Source of the DNA: a candidate division WOR-3 bacterium
Lineage (GTDB): Bacteria; Hydrothermota; Tepidihabitantia; SM23-42; JAOAFX01
Assembly: GCA_039802205.1 (NCBI GenBank)
Contig: JBDRWD010000019.1
Location: 1-37,644, forward strand
Reading direction: 5' to 3'
DNA: 37,644 bases
In this document: positions 1-7,965 of the stretch, piece by piece
Numbering within the stretch: the stretch's first letter is position 1
How the letters are laid out: each line of letters starts with the position of its first letter
Position numbers and translations under genes: made by a program
The notes under the pieces: model-generated
The model's input: only the letters and a program-made list of their open reading frames with translations
Database searches by the model: none
What the model was told of the DNA's origin: nothing

Positions 1-2
1 TT

Positions 3-116
3 TTCATCATGGCCTCCGCCATGATTTTAAAACAAATTGAAAAAGAATCAAGAGACAAATCCATTTTTATCACCCCCACCTTAATCCTCCCCCATCAAAG
101 GGGGAGGAAAAAGTGA
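3..116 (+). CDS. possible 3' end of an unrecognised gene (partial)
   Basis: A frame open from the window edge runs 37 codons to a TGA at 114-116. The first part (residues like IMASAMILKQIEKESRDK) is amphipathic and protein-like. The last third reads through a G/C-rich palindrome (85-108) of the REP type, so the true stop may have been displaced by repeat insertion. I do not recognise a family. It could equally be non-coding. Confidence 0.3.
   Translation, partial: FIMASAMILKQIEKESRDKSIFITPTLILPHQRGRKK
6..25. repeat. short perfect hairpin
   Basis: ATCATGGC (6-13) and GCCATGAT (18-25) form a perfect 8-bp inverted repeat with a 4-base loop, followed by TTT. It may be a weak terminator or simply a palindrome inside the 3' end of the upstream frame. 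Confidence 0.35.
85..108. repeat. REP-like palindrome TCCTCCCCC/GGGGGAGGA
   Basis: Perfect 9-bp arms (85-93 and 100-108) enclose ATCAAA. Such C-run/G-run palindromes are common as dispersed intergenic repeats in bacterial genomes. There is no T-run downstream on the plus strand, so it is not a classical terminator for a plus-strand gene. Confidence 0.5.
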
Positions 117-139
117 GGAGTACTCAGATAACTCAGGCA

Positions 140-167
140 TTGACTTTATTCGTAACTATGGTATAAT
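140..167 (+). promoter_or_regulatory. sigma-70-like promoter of the crp-prfA operon
   Basis: TTGACT at 140-145 and a perfect TATAAT at 162-167 are separated by 16 bp. The predicted start site near 174 gives a leader of about 50 bases carrying AAGGAGG (214-220) five bases before the ATG at 226. Confidence 0.7.
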
Positions 168-225
168 AGTTAATATATGGGTAGTAACATTATTGGGGCG
201 TTTCAGAATTAAAAAGGAGGTTTGA

Positions 226-858
226 ATGGTTGAAGGGATGGAAAAAACTTTGAATCCAGGTGAAGTCCTTTTTAATGAAGGCGATAAAGGTGATGTGATG
301 TACCTGATCAAAGAAGGACAGATAAAGATTACCAAAGGGAAAGGTCCGGATGAACGCGTGCTGGCGGTGCTAAAAGAAGGTGATTTCTTTGGAGAGATGG
401 CGATCATTGATGGCTCACCCCGTTCGGCAACAGCCACGGCCATTACCAAGACTTCCTTGCTCATCATTGATAAAGAAACCTTCCGGGCAAAGATTCGGGA
501 AAATCCTTTGATTGAATATATCTTAGAAACCTTAACCAAAAGGTTGCGCAATGCGGATGAACAGATTAAATTGTTGACAATAAAGAGCGAAGAGCGACGG
601 GTGGTTGCCTATATCATCACCAAAGCCAAGGAACTGGGGAAGAGCACATCGGAAGGAATTGAAATTACACCTTTCTCCTTTGAAAGCATGGCGGTAACCA
701 CCGGTATTGAGTTAGATAAAGTAAAAGATTATGTAGATAAACTCTGTCAGGTTAAATTGGTTTCTTTGAAAAACAATACTCTCATTATCAAAGCGATAGA
801 AGACCTTGACGATTATCTCCGCTATATCGCCCTTAAGGAGAAATTCGAAAGGGTGTAA
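226..858 (+). CDS. Crp/Fnr-like cyclic-nucleotide-binding transcription regulator
   Basis: The N-terminal half (about residues 8-115) is a cyclic-nucleotide-binding beta-roll. Its phosphate-binding cassette is close to consensus: FGEMAI at 55-60, then PRSATATA at 65-72 with the Arg-Ser that contacts the cyclic phosphate in cAMP-binding family members. A connecting helix leads to a C-terminal winged helix-turn-helix (about 145-195), weaker than in E. coli CRP and without the usual Arg-Glu-Arg recognition pattern. The start is fixed by AAGGAGG five bases upstream. It is the first gene of the operon, six bases before prfA, an unusual partner for a Crp-like protein. cAMP as ligand is inferred from the cassette. 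The class III cyclase-like genes elsewhere in this window make that worth testing. Confidence 0.85.
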   Translation: MVEGMEKTLNPGEVLFNEGDKGDVMYLIKEGQIKITKGKGPDERVLAVLKEGDFFGEMAIIDGSPRSATATAITKTSLLIIDKETFRAKIRENPLIEYILETLTKRLRNADEQIKLLTIKSEERRVVAYIITKAKELGKSTSEGIEITPFSFESMAVTTGIELDKVKDYVDKLCQVKLVSLKNNTLIIKAIEDLDDYLRYIALKEKFERV

Positions 859-864
859 ATTCTT

Positions 865-1932
865 ATGGTATCGGTTTTGATCGATCGGAAAGAGAAAGAA
901 GCCGAATTAAAAAAGCTACAGGAACTACTCAGTTCTCAGGAATTATTAAAGAATCCCAAGGAATATGCTAATATTTCTAAGCAGTATAAAAAAATTCAAC
1001 AATTGCTACAGAAGTATGAAGAATACGAAAAAATCTCAAGTGAGATTAAAGAGATTGAAGAACTATTGAAAAGTGACAATCCTGAACTAAGAGACCTTGC
1101 CGAAGCGGAACTGGCTGATCTTAAAAACCGTCTGGAAACTGTAACACAAGAGATAGATAATTTTTTGAATCCACTTTATGAAGAATACCAGAAAAACTGT
1201 ATCATTGAAATCCGAGCTGGTGCGGGCGGTCAGGAAGCAACGCTATTTGCAGCCGATGTTTTCCGGATGTATACAAAATATATCGAAAAGAAAAAGATGA
1301 AATATGAAGTCCTTTCCTCTCATCCCAGTGACCTGGGGGGATTCAAAGAAATCATATTTTTGGTCTCCGGGGAGAATGCCTATGGAACATTCCGCTTTGA
1401 AAGTGGTGTCCATCGGGTTCAAAGGGTTCCGGTGACGGAATCCAGTGGCCGCATACATACTTCCACCATCACTGTGGCGGTGCTGCCGGAGATTGAAGAA
1501 TCGCAGATTGAGATCAAACCTGATGATTTAAAGCTGGAAACTTTTCGGGCCGGGGGTCATGGTGGACAGAACGTGAATAAGGTCTCCTCTGCGGTACGGA
1601 TAACCCACATTCCCACGGGATTAACTGTAACCTGTCAGGATGAACGCTCTCAGTATCAAAACCGAGAAAAGGCAATGAAAATTCTTCGTGCCCGTCTCCA
1701 TGCGATGGAGGCCGAAAAAAAATTCCGAGAAATTGAAAATCAACGCCGCCGCCAGATTGGCACCGGAGAACGGAGTGAAAAAATCCGCACCTATAACTTT
1801 CCTCAGAATCGCGTCACCGACCACCGTATCGGCTTGAACCTTTACAATCTCCAGAATATTCTTGATGGTGAACTTGACGAATTGATTGAGGCCCTCAAAA
1901 GATATGAAAGAAATAATAAAGAAACTAAGTAA
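865..1932 (+). CDS. prfA: peptide chain release factor 1
   Basis: This class I release factor recognises UAA/UAG and triggers hydrolysis of peptidyl-tRNA. The 355 residues match the family's usual length of about 360. The stop-codon tripeptide is of RF1 type: PVT at 189-191 within [13 protein letters not shown]. The catalytic GGQ is at 233-235. Its surroundings are slightly odd: GHGGQNVNK replaces the more usual GAGGQHVN, and the NVNK part resembles some RF2 sequences. The PxT motif and the following TVAVLPE stretch still assign it to RF1. There is a coiled N-terminal domain over residues 5-110. The gene overlaps prmC, whose product methylates this GGQ glutamine, so modifier and substrate are made together. 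Only a poor Shine-Dalgarno (GAAAGGG) precedes the ATG. Confidence 0.96.
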   Translation: MVSVLIDRKEKEAELKKLQELLSSQELLKNPKEYANISKQYKKIQQLLQKYEEYEKISSEIKEIEELLKSDNPELRDLAEAELADLKNRLETVTQEIDNFLNPLYEEYQKNCIIEIRAGAGGQEATLFAADVFRMYTKYIEKKKMKYEVLSSHPSDLGGFKEIIFLVSGENAYGTFRFESGVHRVQRVPVTESSGRIHTSTITVAVLPEIEESQIEIKPDDLKLETFRAGGHGGQNVNKVSSAVRITHIPTGLTVTCQDERSQYQNREKAMKILRARLHAMEAEKKFREIENQRRRQIGTGERSEKIRTYNFPQNRVTDHRIGLNLYNLQNILDGELDELIEALKRYERNNKETK

Positions 1933-2743
1933 TGACTTCGCATTAAGCATTGATGAGACAGAGTTGCTTGCCTCCGCATTGCTTCAAAAGCCCAGGTTTG
2001 CTCTCTATTTACAAAACGAATGTAGTCCGGAGCTGGAGCGGCACCTGAGATTAAAGTTCACCCTCCTCAAAAATGGTGTTCCCATTGAATATCTGACCAA
2101 ACAGGTTCAATTTTTAAATTACAGACTCAAATTGTATCCCGGGGTCTTTATTCCCCGCTTGGAAACTGAGTACTTTGTAGAGTTGATCAGGAAACTAATT
2201 AAATTTAAACCCTTAAAAATTTGTGAGATAGGAACTGGATGTGGAGCGATTGCGATTGCTCTGACAGAATCATTTCCAGATGCCCAAATAGTCGCCACTG
2301 ATATCTGTGAACTCGCTGTCCAAAATGCCCGGGAAAACATTCTGCACTTCCATTTGGAGGAACGAATAAACCTACTTCGGGCTGACTTTTTCTCTCCATT
2401 CAAATCCAGAATTTTTGATTTAATCGTTTGTAACCCGCCCTATGTACCGCGGGAACGGATAAAAGATCTGCCCAAAAGTGTCCGTGATTTTGAACCCCGC
2501 AGGGCAATTGATGGAGGTAAAGGTGGAACTCGATTTATTAAAAAACTGATCGATGAAGCAACGACTTACTCTCGGAATCACCCCAACATTGCCCTTGAAA
2601 TTGATGAAGAACAAACCGATGAATTATCTCAAATCCTCCAGAACAAAAATCTCCCTTACTTTTTTGCTAAGGATTTATTCAATAAAATCCGTTACTTATT
2701 CATTGGAGAGTTCAATAAATGCAAAGTGCCAAGTTATTTATAA
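1904..2743 (+). CDS. prmC: release factor glutamine methyltransferase
   Basis: This SAM-dependent N5-glutamine methyltransferase acts on the GGQ of release factors. It has an N-terminal helical domain (1-75), the family segment IPRLETEYF near residue 84, the SAM-binding loop [11 protein letters not shown] (109-119) and the catalytic NPPY at 177-180. I chose ATG 1904, which overlaps prfA by 29 bases. An upstream TTG at 1886 would add six residues with no better ribosome site. The length of 279 residues is typical. The 3' end overlaps nadK by 25 bases. Confidence 0.95.
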   Translation: MKEIIKKLSNDFALSIDETELLASALLQKPRFALYLQNECSPELERHLRLKFTLLKNGVPIEYLTKQVQFLNYRLKLYPGVFIPRLETEYFVELIRKLIKFKPLKICEIGTGCGAIAIALTESFPDAQIVATDICELAVQNARENILHFHLEERINLLRADFFSPFKSRIFDLIVCNPPYVPRERIKDLPKSVRDFEPRRAIDGGKGGTRFIKKLIDEATTYSRNHPNIALEIDEEQTDELSQILQNKNLPYFFAKDLFNKIRYLFIGEFNKCKVPSYL

Positions 2744-3501
2744 ACAAGAAGAAGCCCAACGCCCGAAAGAACTTAGCGCTTGCCCGTCAGATACTTTATA
2801 AAAAGGGATTTAAAATCGGTCACCGCCCGGATTTCATCATTGCCCTGGGTGGTGATGGAACCCTCCTCTCTGCGGTATCCGAATCCGCCTCCAAAAATAT
2901 TCCTATCCTGGGCATCAATCTGGGGGGTTTAGGATTTCTCACCGATGTCAAATTTTCTCAGTTTTCTATGATTTTGGAAGCAATCAAAAAAAATCGCTAC
3001 CGAATTGAAAACCGGATGATGGTAAGCGCGAAATTGGGCAAAGAAGCCTTTTACGCCTTGAATGACATCACCGTTTGCACCAACGTGCCCGGACGAGTTA
3101 TAGAACTTTCCGCACGGATTGATGGTGAATATATTGGCCGTTTCATCGCCGATGGTATAATAATCTCCACACCCACCGGCTCCACTGCCTACTCCCTTGC
3201 CACTGGCGGTCCAATCCTCTTACCTACCTCAGAAGGAATCATCATCACTCCTATCGCCCCCCATACCCTATCCGTCCGCCCCATTGTTTTACCGGCTCAC
3301 TCGATTATTGAATTGGAAGTGGGCAAAAAGGGAAACGCTATTCTCGTTGCCGATGGACAGCGGAGTAAAGTTTTAAAAGCGGGACAAAAAATAAAGTTCT
3401 TCCGGGCACCTTTTTATGTAAAATTGATAAAACCCTTGAATTCCACATTTTTTAAGACTTTAAAAGAAAAGTTAAAATGGGGCGGTCGGGAGCATGCTTA
3501 A
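2719..3501 (+). CDS. nadK: NAD kinase
   Basis: Phosphorylates NAD to NADP. The family motifs are present: GGDGT at 44-48 within IALGGDGTLLSAV, the Asn-Asp pair at 115-116 (ALNDITV, usually NE), and TPTGSTAYS at 151-159. The segment VRPIVLPAHS of the C-terminal beta domain follows. At 260 residues it is a compact bacterial version with a short N-terminus. GGAGAG about eight bases upstream supports the ATG at 2719, which lies inside the end of prmC. The 3' end overlaps recN by eight bases. Confidence 0.95.
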   Translation: MQSAKLFINKKKPNARKNLALARQILYKKGFKIGHRPDFIIALGGDGTLLSAVSESASKNIPILGINLGGLGFLTDVKFSQFSMILEAIKKNRYRIENRMMVSAKLGKEAFYALNDITVCTNVPGRVIELSARIDGEYIGRFIADGIIISTPTGSTAYSLATGGPILLPTSEGIIITPIAPHTLSVRPIVLPAHSIIELEVGKKGNAILVADGQRSKVLKAGQKIKFFRAPFYVKLIKPLNSTFFKTLKEKLKWGGREHA

Positions 3502-5161
3502 GTTCTTGAGGGTAAAAAATTTCGCCCTGATGGAAGAACTGGCATTGAATTTTGAACCCGGCCTTACTGTGATCACCGGGGAGACCGGCGCGGGCAAATC
3601 GATGATCGTGGAAGCAATCGCCGCCCTGTGCGGAGAAAAGTTAGACGAAATATCAATCAGGACGGGCAAAGATTATGCTGAGATTACAGGTGTCTTTGAA
3701 ACCACCGCGGATGTCCAGGAATTGCTAAAAAAGTATAATCTTCCTCTGGAAGAAGAAATCATCATCCGCCGCCGTGTGGAAAGAGGCAAAAGACAATATG
3801 CCTATATCAATGACCAATTAGTGAGTCTAACCCGACTTAGGGAAATCACACTGTTTTTGGTCGACCTGGTCGGACAGCATGAAAACCAATTTCTCTTTCA
3901 ACCCCATTATCACCTGAAACTCTTGGACCGTTTTGCCCACACGGATGATCTACTCGCTCAATATCAAAGGGTCTTTACTGCCCACAAAAATTGTCAAAAC
4001 GAATTAAAAGAAATGGAAAGGGTTCAATTGGAAAAAGAGGAAAAATTAGCCCAGCTAAGATTTGAGATTGAGGAACTGGAAAAAGCCGATTTGAAATTGG
4101 ATGAGGAAGAAATCCTGATCGAAGAAAAAAACCTTTTACAAACGGGTGAAAAAAGGGCAAGTTTGGTTGACGTAGTAATCCCCAAACTTTACGAAGGCGA
4201 GTCTTCTGCTTACGAAATTCTGGCGGTGGTGAAAAAATATCTTGATGAACTCTCAAATTTAGACCCAAGACCAAAAATAAAGGAACTTCCCACAATCATT
4301 GAGAATATTCTAAATAATATGGAGGAAGTTTACCGGCAGCTCATCCATTACCGAGACCACATTGATTTTTCCCGAGAACGGTTTGAAGAGGTGATGTCCC
4401 GGCTTGATCTCATCGATCGACTGAAAAAGAAGTACCGTCGTGATTTAAAAGGGATACTTGAGTATTTGTATACCGCACGGGAGGAAATAAGTAAACTGGA
4501 GAAGGTGGATGTGGAGCTTGAAAAATTAAGAGAAAATCTGCAATCGCTTACCCGTGAGTTAACAGAACTTGCACAGGCATTATCAAAAAAGAGGAAAGAC
4601 GGAGCACGCACCCTGGAGAAGGAGATCGTCAAAATTCTCTTCCGCTTGGGCATGGAAAAGGCTCGCTTCCAGGTGAAATTCACACCAAAACCTTTCGGTG
4701 AAGATGGTATTGATGAAGTGGAATTTTATATTTCAACCAATCCCGGAGAAGATTTAAAGCCTTTAAATAAAGTCGGTTCTGGCGGTGAAATCTCTCGGAT
4801 TACCCTCAGCTTGAAGACCCTACTCTCGGAGGCCGATCGTATTCCCATTATTATCTTTGATGAGGTGGATGTTGGTATCGGCGGTCGAGTTGCTGAAGCA
4901 GTAGGCGAATTGCTTTCCAATCTGAGTCAGACACATCAGGTAATCTGTGTTACCCACCTTCCGCAAATTTCAATATTTGCGGATAATCATATCCTCGTTC
5001 AAAAGGAAATCAAAAAAGACACCACTCAGGTCAAGGTCTCCAAACTTGATGAAGAGACGCGCAAAATGGAGATCGCTCGAATGCTCGGGGGAAAAGAAAT
5101 AACAAAAAAGACAATCGAACACGCCGAGGAAATACTCCAAAGACGGAGGAAGGGTGGATAG
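3494..5161 (+). CDS. recN: DNA repair ATPase RecN
   Basis: An SMC-like protein of double-strand-break repair. Walker A GETGAGKS lies at residues 29-36, a long coiled-coil-rich centre spans roughly 160-380, and the C-terminal ABC half carries the GSGGEISR signature and the Walker B stretch IIIFDEVDVGIGG followed by VTHLPQ. The 555 residues are the normal length for RecN. It is translationally coupled to nadK upstream and to the phosphatidyltransferase downstream, each by an 8-base overlap. nadK-recN neighbourhood is common in bacteria. Confidence 0.96.
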   Translation: MLKFLRVKNFALMEELALNFEPGLTVITGETGAGKSMIVEAIAALCGEKLDEISIRTGKDYAEITGVFETTADVQELLKKYNLPLEEEIIIRRRVERGKRQYAYINDQLVSLTRLREITLFLVDLVGQHENQFLFQPHYHLKLLDRFAHTDDLLAQYQRVFTAHKNCQNELKEMERVQLEKEEKLAQLRFEIEELEKADLKLDEEEILIEEKNLLQTGEKRASLVDVVIPKLYEGESSAYEILAVVKKYLDELSNLDPRPKIKELPTIIENILNNMEEVYRQLIHYRDHIDFSRERFEEVMSRLDLIDRLKKKYRRDLKGILEYLYTAREEISKLEKVDVELEKLRENLQSLTRELTELAQALSKKRKDGARTLEKEIVKILFRLGMEKARFQVKFTPKPFGEDGIDEVEFYISTNPGEDLKPLNKVGSGGEISRITLSLKTLLSEADRIPIIIFDEVDVGIGGRVAEAVGELLSNLSQTHQVICVTHLPQISIFADNHILVQKEIKKDTTQVKVSKLDEETRKMEIARMLGGKEITKKTIEHAEEILQRRRKGG

Positions 5162-5681
5162 GAAACTCACCATCTCTAATCTCATCACTCTCTTTCGCTT
5201 TTTTCTCTTGCCGGTGATGATATATTTTTTGATCAGAAAGGACCGCATCACAGCCTTTGTAATCATGCTTATCGCGCTCCTTTCGGATGTGATTGACGGT
5301 TATATTGCGCGCAAATTTCATCAGGAAAGCGAATTAGGAAGAGTACTCGATCCACTCTGTGATAAAATCTCGCTTGTTGTAATTCTTTTAACCCTCCTAC
5401 TCATAAATGCGGTTCCCATTTGGGCGGTCATCATGATTGCTTTGCGTGATATTTTAATCATCGTTGGTAGTTACATCCTCCTCCGATCCAAACGAAAAGT
5501 CTATAAATCAAATATTCTAGGTCGAATTACCGGATTTCTTTTCGGTGTGATGATTCTTGCCTTTACACTTGAATTCAAAGCCGTGGGAATGGCAGCCCTT
5601 TATATCTCCATCCCCTTCATGCTTGGGGCATTTATCACCTACTGTCAGAGATTTTTTATAACTTTGCGCCAAACAAATTAA
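5154..5681 (+). CDS. CDP-alcohol phosphatidyltransferase (PgsA-like)
   Basis: An integral membrane enzyme of phospholipid synthesis that transfers a phosphatidyl group from CDP-diacylglycerol to an alcohol. The complete family signature D-G-x2-A-R-x8-G-x3-D-x3-D is seen at D48-G49-A52-R53-G62-D66-D70. About five to six hydrophobic segments cover most of its 175 residues. The start is GTG 5154, directly behind GGAGGAAGG (5145-5153), overlapping recN by eight bases. Phosphatidylglycerophosphate synthase is the likeliest activity from length and the N-terminal ISNLIT motif. Cardiolipin or inositol-type substrates cannot be excluded. Confidence 0.88.
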   Translation: MDRKLTISNLITLFRFFLLPVMIYFLIRKDRITAFVIMLIALLSDVIDGYIARKFHQESELGRVLDPLCDKISLVVILLTLLLINAVPIWAVIMIALRDILIIVGSYILLRSKRKVYKSNILGRITGFLFGVMILAFTLEFKAVGMAALYISIPFMLGAFITYCQRFFITLRQTN

Positions 5682-5693
5682 GGAGGAAAATCA

Positions 5694-6494
5694 ATGAAAC
5701 CAATCTTTTTTACAAAAATGGAAGGCACCGGGAATGACTTTGTGGTGATTGACAACCGGGAAGAACAATTTACCGGGGTAGTGAATCAAAATACAATGAA
5801 AGAGACGATTGTCAAAATGCTTGACCGCCATTATGGCATTGGTGGCGATGGTTTGATTCTGATTGAGAACTTCAAAGGTTACTTTTTCAGCATGCGTTAT
5901 TTTAATCGTGATGGAACCGAAGCAGCCACCTGTCTGAATGGTGCAAGGTGTGCAGTAAAATTTGCCCAGCGTTTAGGTATCCTTGAGGATAAAGGTAAGT
6001 TTTTAACCTCTGCAGGTCCAGTTGGATTCGCTTATCAACCCGACAAGATCAGTATTGAAGTGCTTCCCCCCACCGACATAAAACTCAATTTCAATTTAAC
6101 AATTGCCCGAAAGAAATATAAACTTTCCTATTTAAAACTCGGTGTGCCCCATACCATATTATTTGTGGATTCATATGAAGGATTGAATATTCCTGAACTT
6201 GGCCGGGCGATTCGGAATCATAAAGAATTTCAACCAGAAGGTACCAATGTAGACTTTGTAAAAATGGACAAAAAAACACTCTTTGTGCGCACCTATGAAC
6301 GTGGTATTGAGGACGAAACCCTTTCTTGTGGGAGCGGTGTTGCCGCTGCGGCATACATTGCCATTAAATTATTTCTTACCGAATCACCCGTAAAAGTGAT
6401 GACGCGAGGTGGAGAACTGACGGTGACTCTAAAAGAAAAATTATACCTTGAAGGACCAGCAAATTTCGTATATGATGGGACATATTATATTTGA
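5694..6494 (+). CDS. dapF: diaminopimelate epimerase
   Basis: Converts LL- to meso-diaminopimelate for lysine and peptidoglycan synthesis, in the cytosol. The two catalytic cysteines are visible: C80 in ATCLNGARC (usually CGNGAR, so Leu replaces Gly) and C212 in LSCGSGVAAAA. The N-terminal TKMEGTGNDFVVID block and HYGIGGDGLI are typical, and the 266 residues fit. AGGAGG at 5681-5686 fixes the ATG. It is the last gene of the operon. No clear terminator is seen after it. Confidence 0.95.
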   Translation: MKPIFFTKMEGTGNDFVVIDNREEQFTGVVNQNTMKETIVKMLDRHYGIGGDGLILIENFKGYFFSMRYFNRDGTEAATCLNGARCAVKFAQRLGILEDKGKFLTSAGPVGFAYQPDKISIEVLPPTDIKLNFNLTIARKKYKLSYLKLGVPHTILFVDSYEGLNIPELGRAIRNHKEFQPEGTNVDFVKMDKKTLFVRTYERGIEDETLSCGSGVAAAAYIAIKLFLTESPVKVMTRGGELTVTLKEKLYLEGPANFVYDGTYYI

Positions 6495-6755
6495 CATGAC
6501 CGTATTTTCGTGCCTTATTGGAAAAATGCGCTGCCCGATCGGCCTTTACCTCAGGATTCAGTCCAACCTGAGTCCTACCCATTGAATAGTCCATTCCTCT
6601 TTTATTTTGGTGGCAATTTAAACGTGCAAAAGATTAAAAATTTACATGGGGGATTAGGGGATTTTCGCACTGCAGGTCGCCTTAAACTTCTATCCATATT
6701 TTTATTAAACCAAATTAAAACTTCTATAAAAATGTGGGCTTAATTAACAAAAATA

Positions 6756-6783
6756 TTGACAGCCTGACATTTCTGCATAAAAT
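6756..6783 (+). promoter_or_regulatory. promoter placed for a leaderless transglycosylase mRNA
   Basis: TTGACA (6756-6761), 16 bp, TAAAAT (6778-6783). Only five bases separate the -10 box from the ATG at 6789, so the expected transcription start coincides with the start codon. No Shine-Dalgarno sequence is present. The stretch before it (6495-6755) shows no credible gene. Confidence 0.65.
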
Positions 6784-6788
6784 TTAAT

Positions 6789-7340
6789 ATGTTCTTTTGG
6801 GTGATTATCTTTAGCCAGTTAAATGTTTATAATCAATCTGATAACATTTTTATTACCAATATCCCGAAAAATGAAGATTGTAGCACAACATCATCAGACG
6901 ATTATGACTTCTACATCAACCACTTTTCCCGGGTTTATAATATTGATCCATATTTGGTCAAGTTGATAATTGAAAAAGAATCACAGTTTAATCCCCGCGC
7001 TGTTTCCCGGAGCGGTGCTCTGGGTCTGATGCAGTTGATGCCGGAGACTGCCCGACGGTTGGGTGTAAAAAATCCCTTTGATCCCATTCAGAATATTGAA
7101 GGAGGTATTAAATTTCTGAGAATCTTGTTTGATATGTTTGAAGGAAATCTAGAACTCACTCTTGCCGCCTACCATGCGGGACCAAGTCTGGTAAAAAAAC
7201 TCAACCGCATTCCTCCGATACCTGAAACAATTGCTTATGTTGATTATATCATCTCCCGGTATGGAGGATACTCTCCTAAGCCAATTTATTTCGTTATGAC
7301 TGAAACCGGAGTTCCGCTTTTAACCAACCGTCCTAAATGA
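6789..7340 (+). CDS. lytic transglycosylase, SLT (Slt70/MltC-type) domain
   Basis: Predicted peptidoglycan lytic transglycosylase of the envelope. The catalytic glutamate is E64 in IEKESQFNPRAVS, followed by the GALGLMQLMPETA motif (77-88) and the AYHAGP segment near residue 127. All are typical of the soluble lytic transglycosylase fold (about 45-165). The N-terminus has a short hydrophobic stretch (MFFWVIIFSQ) without a positive charge, so it is a poor signal peptide. No other in-frame ATG lies before the domain. The gene is monocistronic with its own promoter, and its mRNA is predicted to be leaderless. The 183-residue length is short but complete for the domain. Confidence 0.9.
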   Translation: MFFWVIIFSQLNVYNQSDNIFITNIPKNEDCSTTSSDDYDFYINHFSRVYNIDPYLVKLIIEKESQFNPRAVSRSGALGLMQLMPETARRLGVKNPFDPIQNIEGGIKFLRILFDMFEGNLELTLAAYHAGPSLVKKLNRIPPIPETIAYVDYIISRYGGYSPKPIYFVMTETGVPLLTNRPK

Positions 7341-7769
7341 CCAAATATTAGCTTCTCTCAAAATTATTGGCTCTTCACCATTTTGTGTAGAAAATAGCAG
7401 ATCCATATAACTCCAAGGCCCAACACCAGAATACAGATTCATCATATTGATATTAACCCCTCCCAAGGTGTAGGGCAAAATCCTTAAACGCCGGTTGAAA
7501 AATTACGATGACCATAAGCCGCTCCTTATCCAACTTTTGCTATTCATCTCCAAAAATTATCCGTGAGATGATAATTCAACCAATTAATAATTATTGAGCA
7601 CTCTTTCAACTCATAAACATTAACCAATTGTAGTAAATCTTTGCATCAACCTAAGGACAGGGGGATTTGAATGTAATTTCTTGATATCTTTTTAGTTTTT
7701 TTCTATTATGTGATCTATTAAATGCCCTTCCTATTTTTCACCACAATCTCAGGCATAAGCCGAAAATTT
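7341..7769. other. 429-bp non-coding stretch with a possible gene fossil
   Basis: No convincing gene. On the minus strand a frame stays open from 7502 to a TAA at 7320-7322 (60 codons). It includes protein-like text such as ILPYTLGGVNIN and GPWSYMDLLFSTQNG, with no good start, so it may be the degraded end of an exported-protein gene. At 7636-7647 AAATCTTTGCAT is the reverse complement of a 12-mer at 13819-13830. No terminator is obvious for either flanking gene. Confidence 0.35.
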
Positions 7770-7946
7770 TCAAAATCCTACCTTCGCCTTCTCCAGCATC
7801 TCAATTATCCGCCATATGGAACATTCTCCTGCCCTTTCCAGGGGACATTTCCAGCCGGCGTTCACATGTTTTGCGGGACATAATCGCGGCTTGCCTGAAT
7901 CAGAGAAAGGGCATAGAAAGTATTCAACCCTGCGTTCTTCATTCAT
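7770..7946 (-). CDS. 58-residue cysteine-rich protein, function unknown
   Basis: A short gene begins 19 bases after the stop of the large activase, in the same direction. A perfect GAGGAGGT ribosome site (7951-7958) lies four bases before its ATG (7944-7946), the best in the neighbourhood. The stop is TGA at 7770-7772. The product is hydrophilic with four cysteines at residues 12, 23, 34 and 42 (CPF, CPA, CPL, CS), three followed by proline, and a C-terminal helix (IWRIIEMLEKAK). Four regularly spaced Cys in such a small protein suggest a zinc or iron-sulfur site. This is inference. Proximity to an iron-sulfur activase suggests a partner role. I do not recognise a family. Confidence 0.7.
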   Translation of the reverse strand: MNEERRVEYFLCPFSDSGKPRLCPAKHVNAGWKCPLERAGECSIWRIIEMLEKAKVGF

Positions 7947-7965
7947 AAAGACCTCCTCAAATTAA

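Noticed and set aside
156-551. 131-codon minus-strand frame opposite the Crp-like gene
   Set aside because: The opposite strand encodes an unmistakable cyclic-nucleotide-binding domain. No start signals are present on this strand.
6510-6743. 77-codon plus-strand frame after dapF
   Set aside because: No ribosome-binding site, low-complexity and non-protein-like composition, and it sits directly upstream of the transglycosylase promoter.
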